A stretch of DNA of 64,000 nucleotides from Serinus canaria (GCF_022539315.1 NC_066343.1:35679146-35743145); one strand, 5' to 3'; positions 1 through 13,429 are shown, counted from the first letter of the stretch. Notes: generated by a model not told the origin, from the sequence alone. Numbers and translations: made by a program.

Positions 1-1242
1 TTGGCTTAGTTTGTTTTGTTCGGTTTTTTTTAAATAAACATGCCCCTATGTCTAGGTTTCTTGCCCACCATTTTGTGCAAAAAGTGGGATTATAAATCAG
101 ATTAGTATTATAGTATACTTAGTATACTAAGTATGTTAGCTTACAGATTCACTAAGAAAAGTACAGGGTGAATGTTTCTTATACCATAAAGATTTTTGTT
201 TCCTTTACAGTATTCTGCAGACATAATTTCATTTGAGTTGCTCTCTTTGGTGTTTGTCTAGCATTATGTCCCCCATACAGGCTTTGGCAGGTTGAAGTGT
301 TTGGTTATAAATGGTGTTGGTGTAGTTCATGATAAAAAAAGTTCCCCACCTCAGTTCAACTGACTCTTAGATTATTACCATTTTTGCAGAGGTAAATGGG
401 ATGGGCCTATTTACTCATCAGAATTGAGGGGGACCACATAAACTGTTGTTTACACTGTCCATGTTGATGCTGGGGTTGTTTCGAATTTGTCAAGAATCCC
501 ATCTTTGAAATTTCTTGAATTGACACATAGCACACCTATGTGTCAGTTGGAAAAAGATAAAAATAAATTTGAGTTCTAATAAATAACAACATGATCTTAA
601 TGCAACTACAAAGTCTGTACTAACACTGCCTTTTAATTCTCACAATGTAATCATGATAAATAGTACTTTGGAACTGTTTAAGAGTGATGAAACCACTACT
701 TCCTTAAAATAAAGATGAACTGTAGAAATCATAGGAAATGCAGGTCATCAAAAAGGAACGCTACTGCGCTCCTTTTGTATTGAAGAACTGGTCTTTAAAA
801 TAAACCATGTGACTTTGGTCCCTTCACAAATCAGCTTCAAGGCAGGCTCTTACAGTGTCTCATCTAATCTGAACAAGGTGCTCTCCACAAGTGCAAGGCC
901 ATAATTTTTCTGCATGTCCTCTTCATACCTCTTGGTCAATGCAGCCAAGGCTTCTGTCAGTATTCATGACATGTTTATGAATACAGGTCCAGGGTTGTTG
1001 AAACTTCCCCAGAAGAACTAGGGCCCATAGAAAAGCTATTTCAGGATACTTGTAAAGTTTATACTAAATTAATCTTACAATCAAACAATAAAAGAAAAAA
1101 ACCATAAAAAATGCCAAAACCCAAAGCTATTATAATCTCTCTTTGTATCATTCAGTGATGAAGCATTACTAAGGACATCACTGTCAATAATGAAAATATA
1201 TCCTGAAGATGTGACAATTTAAGTTGGATAGGTATTAAAATG
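1..1242. other. AT-rich unique DNA, no gene seen
   Basis: No recognisable repeat, RNA gene or convincing reading frame. All frames are short and interrupted. Confidence 0.6.
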
Positions 1243-1263
1243 CATATGTGTGTGTGTATGTGC

Positions 1264-1320
<57 letters not shown>
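1243..1320. repeat. TG/TA compound dinucleotide microsatellite
   Basis: An interrupted TG run leads into about 24 uninterrupted TA units ending at 1320. The long alternating Tyr-Ile or Tyr-Thr stretches in reading frames here come from the repeat and are not protein. Pure TA of this length can extrude a cruciform and is usually length-polymorphic. Confidence 0.97.
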
Positions 1321-1322
<2 letters not shown>

Positions 1323-2370
1323 CCAAATGAGTAACCAATATTTTGTAGAAGACCTGAAACATACTCAGCAATGATCTGAACAATGCTGAATGACTCAACG
1401 ACTTCCATGGAACCACAAAATGGCTCTGAAAATAGCCTCTGTTCTGTTAAAGGGATGTCTGTAGCCAGTGATTTCCAGAGGAGCTTCAGACAAAGGATCA
1501 CTGACTTCAAATTACTATGCTCCAACTCAGAACCTATTCTGCATTCAAGTTTTTTCAACTTTTTACATGTGAAGTTTTTACTTTTTTTACATTTTTTACA
1601 TCTCTGCATGTGAAGTGATCTCTAGGAAAGATTTTACTGAAAAAAAAAATTGTAGAAATCCACACATGTAACACATCAGGAAAGTTTCAAAGAATAAAAC
1701 ATCACTCTTGTAGATTTCTTTTCAGCAGATAAACTCATTGCTTCTTACAGTCTTGCTCCTGCAGAGTTTGTGAACTACTCCTGGTCCCTGCAGAGAAAAT
1801 TTTCCTTAACTTCAGGAGCTTTTGAAATGTAGAAAGCAAAGACATTGATGGATGAGGGTGTTTCAGAGGCTTGACATTCAGTTTGTGAGAAGTGGATTAT
1901 GCAAGCTGCAAGGAAGGGCACCGGAAGAACTTCCTAGTTGCAGTGCCAAGAGTTGTTTCAGAGACAAAATGTTGATTCCAGAGTCCTAATCAGGGATGAG
2001 AGTAGAAGCTAATTGAAATGTGACCTTGCCAGTTTTACCTGATACATCTTTCTGGTTAAAAAATGTAAAAGTAGTTTTTTATAAGTTAGTTTCTTTGTCT
2101 TTCTTTGACAATTGTTATACAGATGTGCAGTTTTAGAGCAAAATTGAGGTCACAATTAGAGAGAGCAAGATTTACATAATTTGTTTTATTCTAATGCTGT
2201 GCTTTTTCAGACAACAAGGATCTTGTTAAACTTTCATCTATAGAAGCAAAATCTTTCCAGAAAGATTAAGGGAAATGCTTTTTGTTTAAATTCTTATTTG
2301 GAGAGTAAAATAGGTTAAAGGCGGCATTTGTAATCAGAATCTTTGCCAAGCACTTGCTCGCTCCTGTGAC
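1321..2370. other. Unique DNA, no gene seen
   Basis: Opposing frames of 76 and 124 codons overlap at 1235-1613. The minus one is extended by the TA repeat, and neither resembles a known domain. Nothing else was recognised. Confidence 0.5.
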
Positions 2371-2396
2371 AAAAAAAAAAAAAAAAAAAAAAAAAA
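2371..2396. repeat. Poly-A tract (26 A)
   Basis: An uninterrupted run of 26 A. The sequence just upstream is not recognisable as a retrocopy, so I treat it as a plain mononucleotide tract. Confidence 0.95.
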
Positions 2397-2616
2397 TTAT
2401 TCATAATATGTCTGCCAGGGCAACACGTACCATAGCTTAAAGTGTAGAAATTAGCCAGTTTCAGAGAGATGTGATGTGAGGATCATTTTGCATGAGTTCT
2501 GCCCAAAGTGAATGCTTAAATCTATTTCTGAATAGAAAGTGGTGGTCGTTTTCAGGTGCAAAGAAAATACAAGAGAATACAGTTAATATCAGAAACTGAT
2601 TTTTTCAGGCATTGTC

Positions 2617-3597
2617 ATAGAATAATGGAATGCTAGAATGCTAGAATAGTTTGGGTTGGAAGAGACCTTTAAAGGTCATGTGGTGCAATCTCCCTTAGAA
2701 TGAGCAGGGAAGTTTTCAACTAGACTAAGTTGCTCAGAGCCCTGTTCAATTTCACCTTGAATGTTTCCAAGGATGGGAATCTACAATCTCTCTGGGCAGC
2801 CTGTTCCAGTGTTTCACAACATACATAATAAAAAATTTCTTAGGCTGAATCCACTGATTTAACACTTAAAACTTTATTGTGTTTCTACAGACACCACAGC
2901 AGTGTTTGTCCCCATTTTTTCTAATAGGCCTCCTTTAGGAAGGCTGCTGTAAGACCTCCCCAGGGAATTCTCTTCTCCAGTCTCCTCCTCGAATCCTCTT
3001 CATGGCCTCCTCTGGCTCACTCCAAGAGGTTCATGTCCTTCCTTATTTGAAGGCACCAGAGCTGGATGCAGCTCCAGCTGAGATCTCCCCAGAGTGGAGC
3101 AGAGGAGGAGAATCCTGTCTCTTGTGACCCTGCTTCGGATGCAGCCCAGGACATGTTTGGCTTTCTGGGTTGGGAGTGCACATTGAGAGTCATGTCCAGC
3201 CTCATCCCCCAGCACCCCCAAGTCCTTCTCCCTAGAGTTGCCTTGATCTGTTCATTCCCCAGCCTGTGCTGTCACCAAAGGTTGCCATAGCCCAGGTGAA
3301 GCACCTTGCACTTGCTCTTGTAAAGTCTCATGAGATTCCCATGGACCTAAGTCATGAGCTTTTCCAGGCCCTTCTGAATGACATCTGACCCCTGAAAGAT
3401 GACAACCATGCCACTCAGCTTGGTGTCTTCTGCAAACTTCCTGAGTGTGCACACATTTCTGCTGTCTAGCTCATCAATCAAGACATGACACAGTATAGGT
3501 CCCCATAGGAACCCCTGAGAGCCTCACTTTTCTCCATCCAGGCTCTCAGCCACCAACCACTGCCCTCCTTTCTGCTTCACTGCCATTTGCACCCATA
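2617..3597 (-). mobile_element. CR1 LINE, 5'-truncated, minus strand
   Basis: Read on the minus strand this is the 3' part of a CR1 non-LTR retrotransposon. On the plus strand it opens with the reverse complement of the CR1 tail (tcatagaat..., then gggttggaagagacct) and runs back through the C-terminal part of the reverse-transcriptase frame. A minus frame at 3000-3221 still reads QKAKHVLGCIRS, matching the conserved CR1 stretch QKANRVLGCIKR. About 100 bp at 2840-2940 is poorly conserved. Stops, frameshifts and base divergence show an old, immobile copy. Truncation at the 5' end is normal for CR1. Subfamily not assigned. Confidence 0.93.
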
Positions 3598-6500
3598 AGA
3601 AAGACTGTGGGGCTTGATGTATAAGTCAGATGTTGGATATAATTTACACATTGTTGGATATAATCTGCACGTTTTCTCTATTCAAATATTGTATGTCAAC
3701 AAAAAAAGAATGAGTTTAGATTTGACTTAGTGGGAACAAAAAAACCCCAAACCCAACAACAAAAACAACAAAAGGACTGTTTACTTGTAAAGGTAGACTG
3801 CAGGGAATAAAATATTAGGAGCTAATAGGGAGGGTGGTTGTTTTGTAAGAAAGGAACATATAAAATTTATCTTGATCTTGGCAGGAACATAATTCTACAT
3901 GGATATCAGCAAATTCCACATGATTTGCTCCTTACATGTTAAGTTACTATATTTCAGATCAGATCTGACAATATTTGTTTTTTCTTACTTCAATATGTTA
4001 AGCAGTTTCAGAATTTTTGATCATTTGTTTACAAGCCATAAGCTAAAAAAAATGCTCTTTAAAATGTCTTTTTGAAAGCCATGTTCAATAGTTGTAAAGT
4101 GTATAGTAAATAGGAAATAATTATTATTCTTTAAAGAATGGGGCTGCTAAGTAATGAGAGAGGGAGCTTTTACCACCTTGACAAGTCATCTTTAACCATG
4201 TTAATTAAAGGGTAGAATGCTGTGCCCATACAGATGAGAGACTCTGATATCCTAATGCGAAGAAGAAAGCATCATCTTAAGAAGTGAACTTTTTATCTCT
4301 GTGTATGTATGTGGAGTCCTAAGTGATATAAGAGCAAGATCCTGATAGTTATTAATCTTTGATCCAGGTAGAACCATGGCACAAAAAGAAGAATTTAAAA
4401 ACTGATTTAACCAACGAACAACTATGCACCTAGAATAATAAAAAACTTTTAAATGCTTTTCCTCAAAAAATTGTTTTTTAAAAGCATTTTTCCTTTCCCT
4501 GAAAGCTGGAGATTGCCTTTATCTATCTACTTGCTTGCTCTGTAGATTTTAAACAGCAGGAAAGACGGTTCTTTGCTTTGGCCACTTTATCTAGTGAGGA
4601 GTACTGCAGGAAAGAGAAATATATTCAAGACTGTTTTCATCTTAAATAATGTTCTCTAGTAGACTGAACTTCTTTGGATATCTTTTCAAAGAACACTCTT
4701 CCAGAGATCCTATCTGCAGGATGGAACTTCAAGAGTGACCAAGAAACCTGTGAAGGCTGGGCTGTCACAGCTTCCTATCAAGCAACAAGATCACCAGTGA
4801 AATCCAAAGATCAGAGATAGTTGTGAGAACAGGTGCAAGAGTTTTACTGCATGGCAAGGAGAAAAATGGAAGAAATAATCAACACAAATCAGATCTCTGA
4901 TGTTCTCTGTCAGAATGGACATGGATCCTTCTGCAGCCCTTCACTTGCTCCCAACCCTGTGCCCCAAACATGGGCCTTTCACACATGCCCAAATGCTCAT
5001 GTGCAACCCTCCCTGCCCCCAGAAATTCAGTGACTCTCACTCTATGCAAGTATTTATATAGATATATACATTCTGGACAGAAACATACATGAACACAGGT
5101 TTATCACTTGTTTTAAAGGAAAAACGGCACTCAGGTAAATGGGCCTAAAAGTGAATTTTACATGTAGGTTTCCAAGTTCAGACCTAAATTAAGAGTCAAG
5201 GGGACTATTAGATTCACTTTCCTGTTTTGTAACACTTCTGAGGTGAATTCCCTTTAAAGAAAAAACACCACCTTGCTGTTAAGTAACTGTAGATCCACAT
5301 ATTGGAAAAATAGTGATGTATTGAGAAATGGGAACTTGTTTTGTATCCTCAAAATAGCAGAGACTCTCCAACTGCTCAGGTTGCCGTCTCATTCAGCAAA
5401 TTTTTTTTTTTGGTTTCTCTGTGATTTAAATGGTGAAGTACATCAGTAGAATGTTTTACAAACACTTGATCTCAGCTCGAAACAGAAAATGAGTGGTGAA
5501 GCTAAAATTTGCTGCCATAGTCAGAGGAAGAGATGATTTCCATTATTCCTGCCAGAAAGAAATACTGTTGAGGTAGGGAGCTGCAAAACACACTGGTGTG
5601 CCTCTATGGGTGTTGGCTGACCTGTGATTCAGAAAATTTGTGGGATGACTTAGGGCAGGTAAACGCTTATTCACTTCAGTTCCTGCTTACATGGAAAATT
5701 AGTGGCAGTCCTTCCACTTACTGACAAGCTCTGCAATCCTGGAGTGCAAGGGGCCTCCCTGCAGCCTCCCAGGCTTGGAGGAGGTGTTTCTTTGCGTACT
5801 GCCTGCTTCCTTGCCCACTTCCTGTACAAAACTGATGTGCCCTCCTGAACTGATACCATGTATTTGGCATTTTGACCTGGCTGTGAAGAGGAAGGAGCAG
5901 TGACATTCTTTGGCTAGTGTGTTTTGTGGCTTAGAGGTACAAGATGTGCTCTTCCAGCTGGTCTGATAGTAAATACTGGGCAACCAAAAAGATTTTATCC
6001 TCTGAACCTCCCCTCTGACTCTCACTTTAGTTGTTGAGCTCTGCATCTGTCAGAACAAGCATTGAAGCAAGCTCAACAGCAAGGATGAAGCCACGCAGGT
6101 TTTAACACAGTGCTTGTGCCTGACTTATGTTGTTTTACTAATTGAAGAAATGCTCTGTGTTGCACAACAGAATTGTGGCCCTGACTGTTGCTGTGTAATG
6201 TATCTCTGCTAGGAGATTGACAGATGCCTCCTTGGTATGACAGAATTGGCTTTACAGATTGTTGATTGTGCTCCTTGGGCTACAGTGCAGGAAGCATTGT
6301 TCTATCTCACCAGCCAGTAGCCTTCATTGTAATTATTTTCTCTTGTGCCTATACAGCTCCAGCTGACATCTGGGGGCTCTACATGCTAAATCCTGGCCCC
6401 TAGTATCTGTTTATGAAACTAGAGATATTTTTATTTACTTATTATTAAAAAGAATCATTGCAGTGTTTTAAGACTTTTGTTCTGTCTGCTGTTATTTCTA

Positions 6501-8440
6501 GATATGTGAGTGATAGCTACATGGAAAATATAATTGTTTTTTGCCTGTACTCAAAGCAAATACTGATGTAGACTAGTTACATCTTTATATTTTTCAATCT
6601 GTATCTTTATGTGGGTAGAACTGGCTTATGTTTAAAGGACTGGTTTGAGAATCAGAGTTTAAATATCAAATTCAGCCTCATATTTACTATGCACTCTTAA
6701 GCAATTTGCACAGTAAGTTGCAGAAACAGCAGATGTAGAAGAGCTGAACTTTGAATTATCTTGTTCCCATCGTGAAGGTCTGGAGTGAAGTGCTAAAACT
6801 CTCTGTAGAATAATGCCAAGTATATTAGCCAAACTCTAACAGATTTTAAAATAACGTGTTAAGCAAATCCAGTGCTGTTGGCATTTTTCTGACTGGAGAC
6901 AGCCAAGAGGAAAAGCGTGGAGCAAGGGAGTATTATAGATCTTTGTCTAATTCACATCAAGAATCTGAAATCCTTTCCATGTTTAAACTTGCTTTCAAAA
7001 ACCCACAGGTCAGAAAAAGGGGGATATGTTCTCTTCTGTTATATGATAGGCTTGCATTACATAGATCAGGAAATCAGTTATATTCCAGATATGGGATGTA
7101 AAGCCTCTCTAGAGAGAGGGCCATAGGCCAGCTGTCCACATTACTTGCTAAATAGATGCAACTGTGCTCAAAGTGCAAAAGGGAGACCTTTCGTGAAGGA
7201 GGGACCTGGCTTTCAGTGAAATATAAGATCTATGTTTCGGTACCCTGTCACTGTTTTGCAACTGATTTTATATTGCCTTTAAATGCTGCACTTTTCACTC
7301 TTGGAAACTGAGCATCATCAACACTTTCCATTGCTACTCTTTCCCTATCTTATTTCTGAAGCAAGACATATCTGGATGGTAAGGGATTTGTCCCTGACAT
7401 TCCAAGGGTGCAGCAAATGCAGATTTGAGCATCACAGCTCATTTATGAATAAGGATGATTCTTCACTGGGAAATAAATTCAAAACTGTCCTCACCTGTGA
7501 AACATGTTTCTAGACAGTCTTGTGGATTGGATAAATATACTGTGGAGATTTTAATGTTGAAAAGAAAGACATTGCTCAAATTTGAAAAATTAAGGATTAT
7601 CTGGCTTCTATGTGTTTAATTGCTGCCAAAATTGTTCTTTCAAATTATCAGCTACCTGATGGATATTGTCCTTTAGATTAAGAATAATGAAGAAGCACAG
7701 AATATGAACATAAATATATCTGTAATTAAAATATATCTTTTAAAACTTGTATTTCACATGTATATGTACTTACCGAGAGGTTAGAATTGGCAGAAAAATT
7801 TATATTCAAGATCACTTTTTGGCTTTAGACAACGATTGTAGTGACAGTAACGAAAATACAACCTCACTGGGTAAAGATGATGACATCTTTACCCAGTTAA
7901 TGTCATCACTGTCGTCATTAATAATATCAACAATAAAGTGTTACTACATTAGTGGAACTCAATATTTTGCTTACATTAAAATAGCTAATAAAATTCAAGA
8001 TCCCTGATTTTTATGCAGTCTGCCTTGTTAATGCTTCTACACTATGTATATAAAGTAGGCATTGTACTATTTGTTACTTATTAGATCCTTAGAGGAATTT
8101 GCATTTTTCAAGAGCAAGCCTCAAAGCACTGTATATAATTAGCTCACTGTAATTGATTTTGAAATACATTGAAAACATAAACCCTTCACCTTGTGTGCAG
8201 TTGATAGTCTTTTACCCTGAATGATGTTTTCTGGTACTGGCAGCTGCCCAAGGACATTTGCATTTACTGTGACATCAGTTAATGCGGTATCCTTTATAAT
8301 ATTAATCTCTTTTGCATTATATGCGACAAGAAAAATGGAATCACAACAATGTTGATATATATAACCATGTCCCTAACTGGGCTGAGCAACAGTATAACCA
8401 AGATGGTTATTTTATTTGTTCAGTTTGAATTTTATGGGTT
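3598..8440. other. Unique AT-rich DNA, no gene seen
   Basis: Contains an A/C-rich patch (3738-3775, AAC-like units) and a small hairpin at 7866-7897. A 115-codon minus frame at 5699-6046 has no recognisable domain or splice context and is treated as chance. Confidence 0.5.
7866..7897. repeat. Perfect inverted repeat, 14-bp arms, 4-nt loop
   Basis: Arm 7866-7879 (actgggtaaagatg) is the exact reverse complement of 7884-7897, with loop atga. No T tract follows and no gene is adjacent, so there is no reason to call it a terminator or an RNA gene. Confidence 0.9.
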
Positions 8441-9345
8441 TGAAGTATCCCCTCAGCCAGTTTGCAGCTGACCTCATGTTGGGCAGGAGAATTGATGTGC
8501 TGGAGGATAGGAAGGCTCTGCAGAGGGATCTGAACAGGATGGATTGATGGGCTGAAACCAATTAGATGAGGTTCAACAAAGCCAGTGTCAGGCCCTGCCT
8601 TTAGGTCACAACAACCCCAGGCAGCTCAACAGGCTGGGAGCAGAGTGTCAGGAAAGTTGCTTTGGGGAAAAAGAGCAGGGGGTTCTGGTCAACAGCAGCT
8701 GAGCATGAGCCCGCTGTGCCCAGGTGGGCAGGAAGGCCAATGGCATCCCAGCCTGGATCAGCAATGTGTGCTCGCAGGACCAGGGCAGTGATTGTCCCCC
8801 TTGTACTTGTCACTGGTGAGGCCACACCTTGAGTGCTGTGTCCAGTTCTGGGCCCCTTAATTCAGGAAGGACACACTGGGCTGCTGGAGTGTGTCCAGAG
8901 AAGAGCAATGGAGCTGGAAAAGAGTCTAGAGGGTAAGTCTTATGAGAAGCAGCTGAGGAAGCCGGGGGTACATGGCCTGGAGAAAAGAAGGCTCAGGGGA
9001 GACTTTACCACTTTCTATAATCACCTGAAAGGAGGGTGTAGCCAGGTGGGGGTCAGTCTCATCTCACAAGCAACCAGTGACAGTCTAAAACAGGATACAG
9101 TCTAAAACTGGGCCAGGGAGGTTCAGATTGGACTTCAGGAATATTTTTTCATAGACAGAGTGATTGGGCTTTGGAATGGGCTGCCCAAGGAGGTGGTTGA
9201 ATTGATGTCTGTGAAGGTGTTTAAGGAAAGACTGGATGTGGCACTCAGTACCATGGTCTAGTTGACAAGGTGGTGCTCGGTCAAAGGTGAGACCTGATAT
9301 CTCAGAGGTCTTTTCCCATTTAATTGATTCTGTTATCTCTGACAA
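8441..9345 (+). mobile_element. CR1 LINE, 5'-truncated, plus strand
   Basis: Matches CR1 in sense orientation. It starts in the reverse-transcriptase region (cctcagccagtttgcagctg), passes through the part encoding the family's QRRAMELEKSLEGKSYEKQL-like segment near 8900-8965, and ends with ctcagaggtcttttcc followed by degenerate ATTCT-type tail units near 9330-9345. The ORF2 frame is broken by stops and indels: the pieces at 8585-8791 and 8833-9105 are in different frames. It is a different, more diverged subfamily than the copy at 2617-3597. Confidence 0.92.
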
Positions 9346-12125
9346 TGGGCTCAGCTGTAGCAAACTTCAAAATTAAATTCCTTTTGGGTCATTAGACCTT
9401 CACTATTGTTTTCTCTGCTCTTTTGCTGAAGTGCTGGTGTAGCTGACAGCAAATGGAATGACCTTTGAATCAGCACAGTCACAGTGTAAGTGATATTGCA
9501 GCAATCTTCTGTTTCATTCAAAGATCAGTAAGTTGCTGACTTCAACAGCAATTATTTTCTTCTAAAAAAAAGAAAACTTTAAATTTCCCTTCTTAAACAT
9601 TTTGGCTTTTAACATATACTTAAAATGCAACAGTTTATTTATAAGAAGGTCTTAGGGAGTTCAAGGGTATCTCAAAATATCCACCAGAAATACTGAAGTT
9701 GTAAATAATAAAAACAAAAAAAAATTCACTTTTTTTCCTCAGGTACACTGAGTCAAATCCTGTTTACACTGTTTGAGTTAACAAGGTTTTGATGAAAAGG
9801 AATCAAGTCAAATAAATAAAACATGAAACCAAAAAATCATATACCATCAAGGGGTCTGGGTTTCCTTTTTTTCAGTTTCATTTGTTAATTACAGCGTACA
9901 GACTGCCATATGAACAAAACAATTTTTGAGATACGCAGATACATAAAAACCAAAATTTTGTTGCTATCCCAGAGCTGTGGAAAGTCAGTCAGAACCTAAA
10001 TTGCCAGCATCCACAGGGGAAGTTAGGATGTTCCTGAGTTGTTAAGAATTAATGGATTGAGACACCCATATAAAAGTTGGTCTCTGCTGACAAACACTGT
10101 ACTACCTTTTTTCATATTTTGAAGTAATATTTTTAGACCAACGGCTTATTTGTTTCTTCCTCAAAGAGAAGATAAATATGGAATGGCAAAGGCAAGAGGG
10201 AAAGCTAGGACTACTTCAATTTTCCTGGAAATGCTTGAAACAATCTATAGGAGAGAACAGACTGAGCTTTCAAGATTTTCTTTTTCTTCAATTGTATGAA
10301 TAAATCCAAGTGCTAGCTGAAAAGCTAGCTTTTATTCTGACAAACTGAAAAAGTCATGAACTGATAACAGTGAATACTTTCACCCTGAAATAGCAATACT
10401 ATCTTCTAAAGTAAGTTTTTCCTACTTGTCACATAATGACTTGTTGTTTTAAGACCCACAGGCTTCATTTGTGGATCAGACTTACTTTGGAAGTGAATAG
10501 CGGATACTTAACAAAAGTCTTGTTATTATTGGAGACAAGCTGTCTAGTGGTCTTTTAGAGTTTGTTTGGAGTGCAAATAGGTATTGCTACTTATGCAGAC
10601 TATTATCCTGTCATCTTTTCTCCATGGATAATAAACTGTATCTTAAAGGAAGAGCCTAGATTAAAGAATAATGTTCCCTCCTGGGCAGCAGAATCAGCAT
10701 TGTCTGTTTTATGCAGTCTTACAAAATTTATAATTTTCATAGAAACCAAAATTTCTGAGGTACTTGAGGAAGTAAAATCAGGTATTTAATCTTGTTTTCT
10801 GGACACCGCTAAGAGTTCAACTGGATCTAAGTTTGGCTGGCATGAAGTAAAATCTGCATACCAGATCTGTAAATTATCTAATTATATAGATTCAGTTCTC
10901 AGTAATGTTGCAAGTATGACATTTTTTTCCCTCATACATGCCTGCTACAACTTAAGAACCTAAGAGGGTCATTGCTCCAAAGGTCAAGTCAGTCAATGAG
11001 TAATATTTAGACCTCTGCAAAACTTTGAGTAGGAGAAGTAGAGAAAATGAATAGCAAAAGGTCTTGGGCTTGTCTCTGCAATGTTTAAAAAAGTCTGTGC
11101 TTCTTGTCTCCATGGTTTGGAATAGTCCACATACTGGTTTATTATTAAAAAAATCTGTGGGTCATTAGTAGGCAAGGGACAGAATTACTATAGCAGTGTG
11201 GAAGATAAAATATGTTTAGGAAACAATTTCCTTCTTCCTGGACCCCCAGAATCTTGGTCCTTTTTTGGGTTAGGCAGTTATAGAACTCAATTAGAATATT
11301 TATGGGCCCCCAGAGTTAGTACATCAATTCCTTTTCATTTCAAAAAGGATTTGTGAAAATACTTTTCCTGATTAAAGGGAAATGCTGAAATATTATAGGA
11401 ATGACTGGCTTTGAATTTTTTTTCAACTACATTGAAAATGTGGTTTTTGAAAATGGTTTTTTTTAGAGGGTGTATTGTCTTCTCTTTATTTTTTTTTAAT
11501 TAGTTCTCCCTGCTTTTGAAATTCAGTAGATGTTCACAAGATACTCATATAACATTTAGTCTCCTCAGCCTCCTCATCCAGTAGTAGACCACTGGATGTC
11601 CATGCTCTATGGAAGTTACTTAGCACTTCTGAATGTCAGCCCCTCTGAGAAAGTTAGTTTTTCTCATTTTTCTAAAATGAGAGATACACCTTGGTTTTGC
11701 ACAACAAGAATTGCCTCTTTCCTTGAGTATGATCTAACATGATAGGTACATGCTTCTCTAGTTATTTAAAGTTGAGATGGCACAGTCTCTATCTAGGCAC
11801 ATTTGAAAAAAAAATGTAGAGACTTGGTATTTCTTAGAAGAGAGTTTCAACAAGAAAAGGAGCTGATTTTTGTGCTTTTTCTTATATTACCTTTTGGACA
11901 GTTGACAAAGTTTTCAAAACTTTGAAGCGAATTCTTCAGTATGTAATAATGCATGACTCAGAAAAACTCCTGTGTCTTTGTTCGCAAAAACAAAATTCCA
12001 AGATTGCATATTTGTTTCTGTTTCATCAGAAGTTGTATTCTGACCTTTCAGAAGACAGGAATGCTTAATGTCTTCAGGCAAACAGAGCTTTTTCCAGGGG
12101 TTGGGCTAGAGAGTAGATAGGGAGA
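9346..12125. other. Unique AT-rich DNA, no gene seen
   Basis: Only short chance frames (60-75 codons). No repeats beyond short A or T runs. Confidence 0.5.
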
Positions 12126-12130
12126 ATTAT

Positions 12131-12735
12131 AGAATCTTGGTTTGGTTTGAGTGCCAAAGGACTTTGAAGATTATCTTAATCCAATCCCACTGTCATGGAC
12201 AGGGACATCTTTCACTAGAGCATGTTTCCCAGAGCCTCCAAGCCTGACCTAGAACATTTTCAAGGACGGAGCACCCACAGCTTTTCCAGGTAACCACTTC
12301 CACTGCCTCATAACTCTCACAGTAAGGAATTGCTTTCTAATATCTAATCCAAACCTACTCTTTTTCTATTTGAATCCGTTCTCCCTAGTCCTGTCACTAC
12401 ATGCTCTTGTAAGAAGCATCCCTGAATCTTTCTTGTAGGCTCCCTTCAGGTACTGGAATTAGGTTACCCCAAAATTTTCTCTTAAAAGGTGACCAATCCC
12501 AATTCTCTCAGACTTCCTCATAAGAGAGGTGCTCTATCCCTCTTATCATCTTGGTGGCCTCCTCTGGACTCACTCCAGCAGTTCCATGTCCTCCCTGTGC
12601 TGGGACCCCAGACCCCAGGTGGGCTCTGACCAGAGCAGAGCAGAGGGGCAGAATCCCCTCCCTGGCCCTGCTGCCCACACTGCTTTGGATACAGCCAGGA
12701 CACGGTTGGCTTTCTGGGCTGGGAGTGCCCATGGC
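12131..12735 (-). mobile_element. CR1 LINE, 3' segment of a split copy, minus strand
   Basis: The reverse complement of the CR1 3' end begins near 12131 (tagaatcttgg...) and continues through the reverse-transcriptase C-terminus. The minus frame 12508-12804 ends in TKMIRGIEHLSYEE, a well-conserved CR1 stretch. Homology stops at about 12735, where an LTR interrupts, and resumes at about 13311 and again at 13707. The three segments together form one insertion of about 1.2 kb before interruption. Confidence 0.92.
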
Positions 12736-13310
12736 TGTGGAAACCCAGGGCACTGGGAATATCTCTCTGTCTGCTCTGGGGTGCCCTGACCCCCAGGGAA
12801 GCACTGACTTTGACCCTAATTCATGGAGAAAGTTTCCTAGACTTCAAGATAGACTAGAATTCACAAAAGTATTAAATAGATTATAGAGAGTGGCATAGGT
12901 GTATCCCTAGGTGAGAAATTTAGGTTTTGGGATTTTTAGTATGTTGTGGATGGAAGCAAGATGGAGGGCAGAGGGTATCATCCTGGGTTTTTTCTTCATG
13001 GCTCTTCCTTTTTCTTCATGGGTTTGGGTGGTATTTTGTAACTGGACCAAAAAGTCTGCATTGCAGGCTCTTTGGGATCAGTCATTGGGTTAAAAGGGAA
13101 AATAATGTAGGTGTCAGTTCTTAATTGGATAGTTTAGTCTTATAAGACCTTGTAACAAGAGTTTGTTAGCCATTTTGCTCTGGCCTTCTAATGAATAGCT
13201 GCTGAACTCATGCTTGGGAGACTATTTTACTGATACATAAATAATGAACTTCTGAGTCTGAACACAAACTACCATCTCAACTGCCTTCAATCCAGACCCA
13301 GAGAAACCAA
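12736..13310 (+). mobile_element. Solo LTR inserted in CR1, plus orientation
   Basis: This block interrupts CR1 homology and resembles a songbird endogenous-retrovirus LTR. It starts TGTGGAAACCC after CR1 text. It has a TATA-like cttataag at 13139-13146 and an A/T-rich degenerate polyadenylation signal (acataaataatg) near 13235-13245, in the order expected for U3-R on the plus strand. The 3' edge is approximate, because CR1 text clearly resumes at cagctgggtcatgttcagcc (from about 13312). I could not see an intact target-site duplication. No internal gag, pol or env sequence remains, so it is a solo LTR. The family name is not given because no search was possible. Confidence 0.72.
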
Positions 13311-13429
13311 TACACAGCTGGGTCATGTTCAGCCTCTCATCCACCAGCAGCCCCAAATCCTTGGCAGGATTTGGGGCTGCTGGTGGATGAGAGGCTGAAC
13401 ATCCTCTCATCCACCAGCTGCTCGCCATC
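13311..13429 (-). mobile_element. CR1 LINE, middle segment of the split copy, with foldback
   Basis: About 50 bp of CR1 homology resumes here (gggtcatgttcagcc and the 'ccccaaatcc' region). It is then copied in inverted orientation to form the palindrome at 13325-13402, and resumes in the original orientation to about 13429. Confidence 0.85.
13325..13402. repeat. Perfect palindrome, 37-bp arms, 4-nt spacer
   Basis: Positions 13325-13361 are the exact reverse complement of 13366-13402, with spacer tggc. The arm is CR1-derived. A partial third copy of the arm start (cctctcatccaccag) follows at 13403-13417 in the original orientation, so the inverted copy looks inserted into a continuous CR1 stretch. 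Confidence 0.96.

Noticed and set aside
1235..1609. 124-codon minus frame ending in Tyr-Ile repeats
   Set aside because: Extended by the TA microsatellite; no domain and no sign of splicing.
7866..7897. Hairpin considered as a terminator or small RNA
   Set aside because: Eukaryotic context, no T tract and no adjacent gene; short hairpins of this size are expected in AT-rich DNA.
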